A stretch of 13,930 nucleotides of DNA. It comes from JBHHYS01 sp046757645. Lineage in GTDB: Bacteria > Acidobacteriota > Terriglobia > Acidiferrales > 2-02-FULL-67-57. A model generated the notes under the pieces. That model was not told the DNA's origin, ran no database searches, and was given only the letters and a program-made list of their open reading frames with translations. The stretch lies in contig JBHHYS010000059.1 in the NCBI GenBank assembly GCA_046757645.1, forward strand, positions 1 through 13,930. The letters are read 5' to 3'. Position 1 is the first letter of the stretch. Each line of letters starts with the position of its first letter. A program made the translations under genes and the position numbers. Positions 5,751-13,633 of this stretch are shown one piece after another.

Positions 5751-7777
5751 ATCTTCTCCGGGATTTCGATTCCCAGCAGGTCCAGGGCCTGAGTGAGCTG
5801 CCGCTGCACCAAGTCGGTCAGCAACAGCAGGAAGGTTTTTCGCTCCGGGTCGGCCTCGCTGAGGATGTGATGCTTGTGATAGAAAAGATTGAACTGCTGC
5901 GCCAGCCCGAAGGCCCACTTGGCCACCAGCGCCGGTTCCTGCTGGTTGACGCCGATGCGGGCGATGCGGCGCAATTCCGCCGCCTGGCCTGCGAGCTCCC
6001 AGAGGTCGTCACCGCCGCTCTCCACGCCCAAAAAACGCTGCGCCGCCTGCGGGGAAACACGCGCCGGAAGCTCCTCCGGGCGGGCGTCCGGTTCACGCTC
6101 CTGCCATTTGCGAAAGATGTTGCGCGCCCGCACCACCGAGTATTGCAGGTAGGGACCGGTTTCCCCCTCGAAGTTGAGCGCCTCCTTGAAGTCGAAGGCA
6201 ATCACCGAGCTTCGGGTGAACCGCAACATAAAAAACCGCAGCCCGGCCACCGCAATCTTGTGGGCGAGCGCATCCTGCCGGGCCGGCTCCAGGTCCGGGT
6301 GGCGGGCCGCCACTTCCCGCCGCGCGCTCGCTTCCAGGGCGTCGAGCAGCTCGTCGGCTTTCACCCCCTGCCCTTTGCGGCCGGACACTTCGGCGAAGGG
6401 GCGTTTTTCCTCTTCGGGGGATAGCTCGATTCCCAGCTCGCGCGCGCAGCGGGGCGAGAGCCCCACCATCTCGTAGGAAAAGTGCACCGAGCGCGCGGCT
6501 TGCTCCCGGTAGCCCAGCGCCTGCACACCCGCGGCCACGATGGTTTGCAGGTAGCTTTGCCGCGAATCGATGACGTTGTAGACGCTGGCGGCGTGCCCAA
6601 AGGCGGGGGCCCCGGACTCACCATTCACGCCACTCATCCAGACCACGTGCCCTCCGGGGTAGGTGTAGAAGCGCCGGTAGCCGAAGTCGCGCCCCAGCAA
6701 GCCAAACTTCCACAACTGGTAGGCGATGTCCTTCCCCACGTAGGTGACGGTTCCGTTTGAGCGCACGATAACTTTCGCGTCGTCGAGCTCCCCCGAAGCG
6801 GCGGTGGCGCTCTCGTTTTCTCCTGCCTCCGCATCCGGGGCCGTCCCGCTCTGCGGGAGCCCGGTGCGCATCACCCAGCAACCTTTGTTTTTTCCCGTAG
6901 AAGCGAGCTCAATCGCCCGGCGCTGCTTGAGTTGCTCGAACGCCGCTTCCCAAAACTTCAGCCGCAGGATTTCGCTTTCCCGGGGCAGCAGGTCGTACTC
7001 AACCCCCAGGCGCTGCATGGTATCCAGGTGGCAGCGGACGATCGTCGTGGATACCAGGTCGGCCAGCCGCGCCGTCTCGCCCCGGCCGGCTTCAATCGCC
7101 TTCAGCGCTGCTTCCCGTTGCGCCAGCCGCTCGGGGTCCTCCTGGTAGTATCGCGTCACCCGGGCGTAGAGGTCCCAGCAGTAGTGGTCGAGGCGGGGAC
7201 TCTTCTGCCGGGCAAGCTTCTCCACCTCGGCGAGTGACTTTTTTTCCAGTTGCTCGAACCCCACCACCACGTCCGCCACCTGCACGCCGGTGTTGTCGAT
7301 GTAGTTCTGGACTTCAACCCGCTGGCCGCTGAAGCGCAACAGCCGCACGAAGCTGTCGCCCAGCACGGCGTTCCGCAGGTGGCCGATGTGCGCCGCTTTG
7401 TTCGGGTTGATGTTGGTGTGCTCGACGATGATTTTCTCTGCCGCCGGCTCGGCGGCTGCCACCGGCTGGCGCGCCGCGGCCACCGCCCTCTGGAACACGT
7501 GGCCACGCTCAAAGCGGAAGTTGATGTAGCCGGCCCCGGCCACCTCCGCCCGCTCCACGCCTGTCACCGGGGGCAGCGCAGCCAGGATGTCACTGGCAAT
7601 CTCGCCCGGGGAACGCTTCAGGCGCCGGGCGAGCTCGAAGGGCAGGGGACAGGCGGCGTCGCCCAGCTTGACCTGCGGGGGTTTTTCCAGAACGACGGAG
7701 TTGACGTCTAGGTCGAAGCGTTTCTTCACCGCCGCGCGCACGGCGTTCTGGAGAGCCCGGTGAAGTTCGTCAATCAC
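5747..7777 (-). CDS. argS: Arginyl-tRNA synthetase
   Basis: Class I synthetase charging tRNA-Arg, 676 aa, about 100 residues longer than E. coli ArgS. In order: an N-terminal tRNA D-loop-recognition domain (about 1-95); the catalytic core with HIGH at 130-133 in NKAAHIGHLRNAV; a long connective region; a degenerate KMSKS loop read as VSGRKGQ at 464-470; and a C-terminal DALR anticodon-binding helical domain beginning near YLQYSVVRARNIF and ending LLGIEIPEKM, typical of the family. Residues about 308-333 are an Ala/Gly/Glu/Ser-rich insert. Part of the extra length is in this connective region. The start is a GTG at 7777; AGGAGA is visible about 11 nt upstream. It is driven by a strong promoter at 7807-7835 and is followed by tldD with a 4-nt overlap. 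Confidence 0.97.
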   Translation of the reverse strand: MIDELHRALQNAVRAAVKKRFDLDVNSVVLEKPPQVKLGDAACPLPFELARRLKRSPGEIASDILAALPPVTGVERAEVAGAGYINFRFERGHVFQRAVAAARQPVAAAEPAAEKIIVEHTNINPNKAAHIGHLRNAVLGDSFVRLLRFSGQRVEVQNYIDNTGVQVADVVVGFEQLEKKSLAEVEKLARQKSPRLDHYCWDLYARVTRYYQEDPERLAQREAALKAIEAGRGETARLADLVSTTIVRCHLDTMQRLGVEYDLLPRESEILRLKFWEAAFEQLKQRRAIELASTGKNKGCWVMRTGLPQSGTAPDAEAGENESATAASGELDDAKVIVRSNGTVTYVGKDIAYQLWKFGLLGRDFGYRRFYTYPGGHVVWMSGVNGESGAPAFGHAASVYNVIDSRQSYLQTIVAAGVQALGYREQAARSVHFSYEMVGLSPRCARELGIELSPEEEKRPFAEVSGRKGQGVKADELLDALEASARREVAARHPDLEPARQDALAHKIAVAGLRFFMLRFTRSSVIAFDFKEALNFEGETGPYLQYSVVRARNIFRKWQEREPDARPEELPARVSPQAAQRFLGVESGGDDLWELAGQAAELRRIARIGVNQQEPALVAKWAFGLAQQFNLFYHKHHILSEADPERKTFLLLLTDLVQRQLTQALDLLGIEIPEKM

Positions 7778-7806
7778 TCGCCACGCTTCTCCTGTCCAAA
7801 TCCGCC

Positions 7807-7835
7807 ATTATAGTGAGGGGCGCACGCAGCGTCAA
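7807..7835 (-). promoter_or_regulatory. Near-consensus sigma-70 promoter of argS
   Basis: On the minus strand TTGACG (7835-7830), a 17-nt spacer, and a perfect TATAAT (7812-7807) give a transcript start near 7800 and a leader of only about 20 nt before the GTG at 7777. This is the clearest promoter in the window and probably drives argS and tldD together. Confidence 0.8.
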
Positions 7836-7840
7836 AACTA

Positions 7841-7873
7841 CCGCCCCGGCAGCCGGCCCCCTCCGCGGGGCGG
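7841..7873. repeat. GC-rich inverted repeat between the divergent promoters
   Basis: CCGCCCC (7841-7847) and GGGGCGG (7867-7873) are complementary over 7 bp with 19 nt between. It lies upstream of both the argS -35 box and the sirtuin -10 box, where an operator could act on both. In such GC-rich DNA it may be chance. Confidence 0.25.
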
Positions 7874-7885
7874 GTCGGCGGGCTG

Positions 7886-7894
7886 TGCTATAGT
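7886..7894 (+). promoter_or_regulatory. Extended -10 promoter element for the sirtuin block
   Basis: TGC-TATAGT is an extended -10 element (TGnTATAAT type); no -35 box is visible at the right distance. It predicts a transcript start near 7901. That would leave the possible TTG start at 7908 almost without a leader and favours translation from the GTG at 7920. Confidence 0.5.
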
Positions 7895-7919
7895 AAGGGA
7901 GTTTCGCTTGGGGAGAACG

Positions 7920-8663
7920 GTGGAGAGCGACCGGGAAACCGTGGGGCGCTGGTTGGTCGAGGCCGAGCGCATTGCTGTGCTCACCGGGGCCGGCATTTCG
8001 TACGAAAGCGGCGTCCCGGTTTTCCGCGGTCGGCATGGCCTCTGGCGGCAATACCGCCCCGAGCAACTGGCCACTCCGGCAGCCTTTGCGCGCAACCCGC
8101 GCCTGGTGTGGGAGTGGTACGACTGGCGACGCTCGCTGGTGGCGCGCGCTCAGCCCAACCCGGGCCACTACGCCCTGGTGGAGCTCGAGCGGTCCCGCTC
8201 GGCGGGAGAGTTCACCTTGATCACCCAGAACGTGGACGGCCTCCACGACCGCGCCGGCTCCCGCAACCTGCTCAAACTCCACGGCGACCTGTGGACGCTG
8301 CGCTGTCTGGGCTGTGGCCGCGAGAGCGTCAGCCACGATGTTCCTTTGCAGGAGCTACCGCCGCGCTGTAGCTGTGGCGGGCTGCTGCGCCCCGGCGTGG
8401 TCTGGTTCGGGGAAGCTTTGCCCGAGGGTGTGCTGCGCGAGGCCCTGGGGGCAGCCCAGCGGGCCCAGGTGTTGCTGGTGGTTGGCACCTCAGCGCTGGT
8501 TCAGCCTGCCGCCAGTTTGCCGCTCGTCGCCCAGCAAGCCGGGGCGCGGGTGGTCGAAGTCAATCCCGAGGAAACACCGTTGTCGGCCGCGGCGGACGCC
8601 AGCTTTCGCGGCCCGGCGGGAGAAATCGTGCCGCGCTTGGTGGAGGTAGCGCTCCGGCAATGA
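7920..8663 (+). CDS. cobB: Class III (SIRT5/CobB-like) NAD-dependent protein deacylase
   Basis: Sirtuin, 247 aa, using NAD+ to remove acyl groups from protein lysines in the cytoplasm. Visible are the NAD site TGAGISYESGVPVFRG (22-37), QNVDGLH (103-110 region) and catalytic His121 in LHGD. Zinc ligands are Cys129, Cys132, Cys150 and Cys152, and RPGVVWFGE follows. YDWR at 67-70 supplies the Tyr and Arg that in SIRT5 and E. coli CobB bind succinyl or malonyl groups, so desuccinylase or demalonylase activity is likely. The residue after GAGIS is Tyr rather than the usual Ala. GTG at 7920 is preferred because GGGGAG ends 4 nt upstream; an in-frame TTG at 7908 would add four residues. The stop overlaps the larC start (ATGA). 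Confidence 0.93.
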   Translation: MESDRETVGRWLVEAERIAVLTGAGISYESGVPVFRGRHGLWRQYRPEQLATPAAFARNPRLVWEWYDWRRSLVARAQPNPGHYALVELERSRSAGEFTLITQNVDGLHDRAGSRNLLKLHGDLWTLRCLGCGRESVSHDVPLQELPPRCSCGGLLRPGVVWFGEALPEGVLREALGAAQRAQVLLVVGTSALVQPAASLPLVAQQAGARVVEVNPEETPLSAAADASFRGPAGEIVPRLVEVALRQ

Positions 8664-9850
8664 AACTGTGCTACCTCGACTGCTTTTCCGGCATCAGCGG
8701 CGATATGTTTTTGGGCGCGCTGGTGGATGCGGGTTTGCCGGCGGTGACCCTGGAGAGCGAGCTGCGCAAGCTGAAGCTCGAGGCCTGGACCCTGGCGGTG
8801 GAGCGCGTGCAGCGCGGTGAACTCACCGCCACCAAACTGGACTTCAAGACCAGCGAAACCCACCAGCAGCGCACCTGGAAGTCTATCCGGGAGTTGATTC
8901 GTTCGAGTGAGTTGAGCGAGCGCGTCCGGGAACGCGCCGAAACCGTTTTCGCGCGCCTCGCCGAGGTAGAAGCGCGCATCCACGGAATTGCCCCCGACAC
9001 CGTCCACTTCCACGAAGTGGGCGCGCTGGATTCGGTCCTGGACATTGTGGGCGCTAGTGTCGCCCTGGAGGCCCTGGGAACTGAAACATTGCTGGCCTCA
9101 GCTCTGAACGTGGGCACCGGGACGGTTGAGACTGCGCACGGAACCTTTCCCGTCCCCGCTCCGGCAACTGCGGAACTGCTGAAAGGGGCGCCGGTGTATT
9201 CCAGCGGCGTGGAAGGCGAACTGGTCACGCCCACCGGCGCGGCGCTGGTGGCAACCTTGGCGGCCAGCTATGGCCCGCTGCCCCGGATGACGGTGTCGGC
9301 GGTGGGCTACGGGGCAGGCCGCCGCGACCGGAAGGAGCGCCCCAATGTGTTGCGGGTGTTTCTCGGTGAAAGTGCCCAGGCTGCGGTCAGCCCCGAGGAG
9401 CCCACCGTGGCCGTGCTTGAAGCCAACCTGGATGACATGAGCCCCCTGATTGGGGGCTACTTTATGGAAGAGGCTCTGGGGGCGGGCGCGCTGGATATTT
9501 TCTACACCCCGGTGCAAATGAAGAAGAATCGCCCCGGCCTGGTGTTGACGGTGATCTGTCCTCCGGACCGCGCCGATGCCCTCAGCGAGCTGATTTTTCG
9601 GCAGACCACCACCATCGGCCTCCGCCTCTACCACGCCCGCCGGCGCGTGCTGGAGCGCCGGTTTGTGACCGTGGAGACGCCGCTGGGGCCGGTGCGCATC
9701 AAGCTGGCCACGCTGAACGGGCGGGTGCTGAACGCCGCCCCCGAGTACGAAGACTGCCGACGCCTGGCCCGAGAAAACGCAGTGCCCTTGAAGCAGGTGC
9801 TGGCCGACGCCCAGTTCTATTTCCGCCAGCAGTACAAGGAATCTGCCTGA
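8660..9850 (+). CDS. larC: LarC-type nickel-pincer cofactor nickel insertase
   Basis: 396 aa, matching the LarC (former DUF111) family. LarC inserts nickel into the pyridinium-3,5-bisthiocarboxylic acid mononucleotide cofactor in a CTP-dependent way; the cofactor serves lactate racemase LarA and related enzymes. Family marks are LDCFSGISGDMFLGALVD at the N-terminus, HFHEVGALDSVLDIVG at 116-131, TPTGAALVATL, ANLDDMSP and TPVQMKKNRPGLVLTV. The gene is one uninterrupted frame, unlike Lactobacillus plantarum, where larC1 and larC2 are joined by a programmed frameshift. LarA, LarB and LarE are not in the window, so it may serve a distant locus or another nickel-pincer enzyme. The ATG overlaps the sirtuin stop by 4 nt, with GGAGGT a little far upstream. 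Confidence 0.92.
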   Translation: MKLCYLDCFSGISGDMFLGALVDAGLPAVTLESELRKLKLEAWTLAVERVQRGELTATKLDFKTSETHQQRTWKSIRELIRSSELSERVRERAETVFARLAEVEARIHGIAPDTVHFHEVGALDSVLDIVGASVALEALGTETLLASALNVGTGTVETAHGTFPVPAPATAELLKGAPVYSSGVEGELVTPTGAALVATLAASYGPLPRMTVSAVGYGAGRRDRKERPNVLRVFLGESAQAAVSPEEPTVAVLEANLDDMSPLIGGYFMEEALGAGALDIFYTPVQMKKNRPGLVLTVICPPDRADALSELIFRQTTTIGLRLYHARRRVLERRFVTVETPLGPVRIKLATLNGRVLNAAPEYEDCRRLARENAVPLKQVLADAQFYFRQQYKESA

Positions 9851-11808
9851 TGCCCAAGTTCTATCTGACCACGCCGCTTTACTACGTGAACGCCCGGCCC
9901 CATCTGGGCCACACCTACACCACCATCGTCGCCGACGTCATCGCTCGCTACAAGCGGATGCAGGGCTTCGAGGTGGTCTTCCTGAGCGGCACCGATGAGC
10001 ATGGCCAGAAGGTGGAGCAATCGGCCCGCGCGGCCGGCCAGGAGCCGCAGGCGTTTGTGGATGAGGTGGCCGCCGCCTACCAGCGGCTGTGGAAGACGTT
10101 GGGACTGGACTACGACCGCTTCATTCGCACCAGCGAACCCCGCCACGCCGCTGGGGTCAAGAAACTTTTTCAGGCGACCCAGAAAGCCGGCTACATTTAC
10201 AAGGGCAAGTACAAAGGCCTCTACTGCGTCTTCGACGAACTCTATGTCACCGACCCCACCCCGGACCGGCGCTGCCCGGAGTGCGGGCGGGCCCCGCAGC
10301 CGGTCGAAGAGGAGAACTACTTCTTCCGGCTCTCCGCCTTCCAGGAGCAGCTTCTGGCCCACTACGAAAAGCATCCCGAATTCATCCAGCCGGAAAGCCG
10401 CCGGAACGAGGTGGTCAGCTTTGTCCGCCGCGGCCTGCGCGACCTCTCCATCTCCCGCACCAAACTCCGCTGGGGCATCCCCCTGCCCACCAACGACGGC
10501 CACGTGTTCTACGTTTGGTTCGACGCCCTCACCGGCTACCTGAGCGGCATCGGCTACGGGGCCAGCGGCGCGGCGGCCAACGAGTTCGCGCGGCTTTGGC
10601 CCGCCGACCTGCAGTTGGTCGGCAAGGAAATCGTGCGCTTCCATGCGGTGTACTGGCCCGCCTTCCTGCTGGCGGCCAATCTACCCTTGCCGAAAACCAT
10701 CTACGCTCACGGTTGGTGGCTGTTCGAAGAAGAAAAGATGTCAAAGTCGCGCGGCAACATCATCCACGCGGAACCCATCCACCGCGTGGTGGGCAGCGAG
10801 GCCTTGCGCTACTTTCTGCTGCGGGAGATGGTCTTCGGCCAGGACGGCAGCTTCAGCTACGACGCCCTGGTGACGCGCACCAACAGCGATCTGGCCAACG
10901 ACTACGGCAATCTGGTGTCCCGCCTGCTCACCATGGTAGAGCGGTATTTCGACGGAGAAATCCCCTATCCGTCGGCGGGCGCCGACCGCACGGCCAAGGA
11001 GCGCGAGGTGGCGGCGGTGGCCGAAAAAAGCATCCGGACATTCCAGCAGTGCTTCGACCGTTACGACTTTTCCCGGGGGCTGGAAGCCGTCTGGGCACTG
11101 GTGGCTGCGATCAACAAATATCTGGTGGAGACTGAGCCTTGGGCGCTGGCGGAAGACTCGGAGCGGCGGCCGCGGTTGGCCACCGTGCTGTGGACCGCGG
11201 CAGAAGGGCTGCGCATCGCCACCATCCTGCTCTATCCCGTGATCCCCACGGCGGCCGAACGCGTCTGGCAGCAGCTTGGGCTGGAGAGAGAGCTGGCGGC
11301 GGTGAAGCTGGGCGAGCCGCACTGGGGCCGGCTTCCCACCGGCTCCCGCATCGGTCGCATTGAGTCGGTCTTCCCCCGCCTGGAGAAGTCAGCGGCGATC
11401 GAGCAGATGCGAACGCTTGAGGAAGAATTCACCCGTGCGCCCGCGGCGCGAGGAGGTGTGGTGCCGGCAGAGGAAAAGAATTGGATTAGCCTGGATGAAT
11501 TCAGCAAAGTAGAGATGCGGGTGGGCGAAGTGCGCTCCGCGGAGCGAGTGCCGGGAGCGAAGAAGCTCCTGAAGATGATGGTGGACGTGGGCGAGGAAGT
11601 GCGCCAGGTGGTGGCGGGCATCGCCGAGGCTTACGCCCCCGAAGAGCTCCGGGGCAAAAAAGTGGTCATAGTGACCAACCTCCAGCCGCGGAAAATTCGC
11701 GGCGTGGAGTCGAACGGGATGATTGTGGCCGCCACGGTCGGCGAGCAGGGCCGGCCGGTGCTCGTCACCTTCACCGAAGATGTTCCGGTCGGTGCCCGCC
11801 TGAAATAA
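9850..11808 (+). CDS. metG: Methionyl-tRNA synthetase with C-terminal tRNA-binding domain
   Basis: 652 aa class I synthetase that charges initiator and elongator tRNA-Met. The catalytic core opens with KFYLTTPLYYVNA; the HIGH signature is HLGH at 18-21 and KMSKS is at 296-300. The connective-peptide zinc knuckle reads Cys126-x2-Asp129 and Cys142-x2-Cys145, so one of the usual four Cys/His ligands is Asp. An anticodon-binding helical domain follows (about 345-510). Residues about 545-652 form an EMAP-II/Trbp-like OB-fold domain (FSKVEMRVGEV, NLQPRKIRGVESNGM), which dimerises the enzyme and aids tRNA binding. The ATG shares one base with the larC stop (TGATG), and AAGGAA lies about 9 nt upstream, so translation is coupled. 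Confidence 0.97.
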   Translation: MPKFYLTTPLYYVNARPHLGHTYTTIVADVIARYKRMQGFEVVFLSGTDEHGQKVEQSARAAGQEPQAFVDEVAAAYQRLWKTLGLDYDRFIRTSEPRHAAGVKKLFQATQKAGYIYKGKYKGLYCVFDELYVTDPTPDRRCPECGRAPQPVEEENYFFRLSAFQEQLLAHYEKHPEFIQPESRRNEVVSFVRRGLRDLSISRTKLRWGIPLPTNDGHVFYVWFDALTGYLSGIGYGASGAAANEFARLWPADLQLVGKEIVRFHAVYWPAFLLAANLPLPKTIYAHGWWLFEEEKMSKSRGNIIHAEPIHRVVGSEALRYFLLREMVFGQDGSFSYDALVTRTNSDLANDYGNLVSRLLTMVERYFDGEIPYPSAGADRTAKEREVAAVAEKSIRTFQQCFDRYDFSRGLEAVWALVAAINKYLVETEPWALAEDSERRPRLATVLWTAAEGLRIATILLYPVIPTAAERVWQQLGLERELAAVKLGEPHWGRLPTGSRIGRIESVFPRLEKSAAIEQMRTLEEEFTRAPAARGGVVPAEEKNWISLDEFSKVEMRVGEVRSAERVPGAKKLLKMMVDVGEEVRQVVAGIAEAYAPEELRGKKVVIVTNLQPRKIRGVESNGMIVAATVGEQGRPVLVTFTEDVPVGARLK

Positions 11809-11813
11809 CCCCG

Positions 11814-12601
11814 GTGGCCTTCACCGACTCTCATGCACATCTCGACGATGCCCGCTTCGATCCCGACCGCGCTGCCGTGCTCGCCCGCGCCCGCCAGGCC
11901 GGGGTGGACCGCATCTTGACGATTGCCAGCGGCACACCGGCCGCGCCGAATTCGAGAAGACACTGGCGCTGGTCGAGGCGCATGATTTTCTCTGGGCGGC
12001 TGTTGGTGTGCATCCTCACCAGGCGGGTCACGCTGGCAAAGACCTGCTTGCCGAACTGGACGCCCTGGTGCAGAACCCGCGCGTGCTCGCCTGGGGCGAG
12101 ATCGGACTCGACTACCACTACGAGCATTCGCCGCGGGACGTGCAACAGGCTGTGTTGCGCCAACAGCTTGAGTGGGCCCGGGCCCGCAAGCTGCCGGTGA
12201 TCATTCATTGCCGGGAGGCCTGGGACGACTGCCTGAAAATTCTCGGCCAAGAATGGGCCGCCAGCGGCCTGGGCGGTATCCTGCATTGCTTCAGCGGCAC
12301 CGCGGAGGTGGCGCGGCAGGGCGCTGAGTGGGGCTTCTTGATTTCCTTCGCGGGAAACGTTACCTTTCCCCGGGCGGAGCAGATTCGTGCTGCCGCCCGG
12401 GCGGTTCCCGCCGCGGACTTGCTGATTGAGACGGACTGCCCCTACTTGGCACCGCAAGCCGTTCGGGGAAAGCGCAACGAGCCCGCCCAGGTAGTCGAAG
12501 TCGCGGCGGCCCTGGGTGTGTTGCGCGGATTGAGCTGCGAGGAAGTGGGAGCCCTGACGAGCGAGAACTTTTTGCGGCTCTTCCCGCGGGTGCCGAACTA
12601 A
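11814..12601 (+). pseudogene. tatD: TatD-family metal-dependent hydrolase, disrupted by one frameshift
   Basis: Starts at GTG 11814, 5 nt after metG. The first frame gives the TatD N-terminus (FTDSHAHLDDARFD to ILTIASGT) and then turns to nonsense, stopping at 12200. The frame one base back continues perfectly from about 11936 (TGRAEFEKTLALVEAHDF, VGVHPHQ, GEIGLDYHYE) to TAA at 12599-12601. All metal ligands of the family are present across both frames: HAH, the Glu of GEIGLD, IIHCREA, LHCFSG and ETDCPYLAP. Joined, the protein would be about 262 aa, a normal TatD length. One base is therefore missing near 11931-11937. There is no slippery heptamer for programmed shifting. It is either a very recent inactivation or a sequencing or assembly indel. 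The intact enzyme would be a cytoplasmic DNase or D-aminoacyl-tRNA deacylase-like hydrolase. Confidence 0.92.
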
Positions 12602-12612
12602 GGAAGCAAAAC

Positions 12613-12628
12613 AGAGGGCACCACCATC
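12613..12628 (+). promoter_or_regulatory. Ribosome-binding site pointing to a non-canonical ATC start
   Basis: AGAGGG at 12613-12618 is followed after 7 nt by ATC at 12626-12628, in frame with the prenyl synthase. No ATG, GTG or TTG occurs in this frame between the tatD stop and GTG 12671. Either ATC initiates, or a base change destroyed an ATG here. Confidence 0.35.
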
Positions 12629-12670
12629 AAACCCGCCATCAACAACAAGGCCACGCTCGACATCAGCGAA

Positions 12671-13630
12671 GTGTTCGATTTGGTTCGGGGCGACCTCGTG
12701 CGGGTTGAAGAGGAGCTGGGCCGATGCAGCGCCTCCGCCATCGAGCCGGTGGCCGCCATCGCCCGTTACCTGCAAAGCGGCGGGGGGAAGCGGCTGCGGC
12801 CGGCGCTCCACCTGCTGGCGGCCGGGTTTTGCGGCTACCAGGGGCCCTCGGCGGTTCACCTGGGCGCGGTGCTGGAGCTGCTCCACACCGCCACCCTGAT
12901 GCACGACGACGTCATCGACGGCGCCGACACCCGGCGCGGCCGCGCCTCCACCAACCGGCGCTGGGGCAACCCTATGACCGTGTTGACGGGAGACTGGCTC
13001 TACATGCAGGCCTTTCGCGTCGCTCTGGCGGAGCGCAACCTGCGCATCCTTGACATCCTCATCGAGCTCACCCAGATGATGGTGGAAGGCGAGCTTGTGC
13101 AGCTCACCCAGCTGGGGCGGGCCGACATCAGCGAGGACGAAGCCCTGGACATCTCCCGCCGCAAGACCGCCTGCCTCTTCGCCGCCTGCCTGCGCCTGGG
13201 AGCGACGCTCGGAGGAAAGAGCCAGGCGGAGGAGGAGCAGCTCGCGCGCTACGGCCTCAACCTGGGAATGGCCTTCCAGATTATTGACGACCTGCTCGAC
13301 TTTACCGCCACCTCCGAGCGGCTGGGGAAACCGGTGGTGAACGACCTGCGGGAAGGCAAGGTGACTCTGCCGCTGGTCTATGCCTTGCAGCAAGCCCCCG
13401 CCGTAGCGCGGAAAAAAGTGGAAACCGTCTTGGCGGAAAGGGAATTTGGCTCCGTCTCGGCGGAGGAGATTGTGGCGCTGGTGCGGGACTCGGGCGCCGT
13501 GGAACAGAGCCGAGCCTGCGCCCAGGGTTTCGTCGCCGAGGCCTATCGTTGTTTGGAACCATTCCCCGCCTCTCCCTACAAGCGGGCGCTCGAAGCGGTG
13601 CCGCAGTTCATCCTCCATCGCGACTACTAG
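12671..13630 (+). CDS. ispB: Long-chain polyprenyl diphosphate synthase (IspB type)
   Basis: Trans-prenyltransferase adding isopentenyl diphosphate units to make a long isoprenoid chain, probably the quinone side chain. From GTG 12671 it has 319 aa. Present are GGGKRLRP, the first Asp-rich motif DDVID in LMHDDVIDGADTRRG, and the second, DDLLD, in GMAFQIIDDLLDF, followed by GKPVVNDLREGKVTLPL. The C-terminus EAVPQFILHRDY is typical of the family, so the 3' end is complete. The residues before the motifs (no bulky-residue block seen by eye) suggest a long product, but chain length cannot be told. The start is uncertain. GTG 12671 has no ribosome-binding site, and family-like sequence (KATLDISEVFDLV) continues upstream to a TAA at 12599. 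AGAGGG (12613-12618) points to an ATC codon at 12626 instead. Confidence 0.92.
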   Translation: MFDLVRGDLVRVEEELGRCSASAIEPVAAIARYLQSGGGKRLRPALHLLAAGFCGYQGPSAVHLGAVLELLHTATLMHDDVIDGADTRRGRASTNRRWGNPMTVLTGDWLYMQAFRVALAERNLRILDILIELTQMMVEGELVQLTQLGRADISEDEALDISRRKTACLFAACLRLGATLGGKSQAEEEQLARYGLNLGMAFQIIDDLLDFTATSERLGKPVVNDLREGKVTLPLVYALQQAPAVARKKVETVLAEREFGSVSAEEIVALVRDSGAVEQSRACAQGFVAEAYRCLEPFPASPYKRALEAVPQFILHRDY

Positions 13631-13633
13631 CCG

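Noticed and set aside
5751..5918. N-terminal extension of tldD reaching into argS
   Set aside because: The GTG at 5750 has a good ribosome-binding site, a 4-nt overlap with the argS stop and the normal TldD N-terminus.
11931..11945. Programmed -1 frameshifting in tatD
   Set aside because: No slippery heptamer or obvious stimulatory hairpin is present at the junction, and the TatD family is not known for recoding.
11831..13618. A 595-codon open frame on the minus strand opposite tatD and the prenyl synthase
   Set aside because: The + strand carries conserved TatD and prenyl-synthase motifs through the same bases. Long antisense frames are common in GC-rich coding DNA, and the translation shows no domain.
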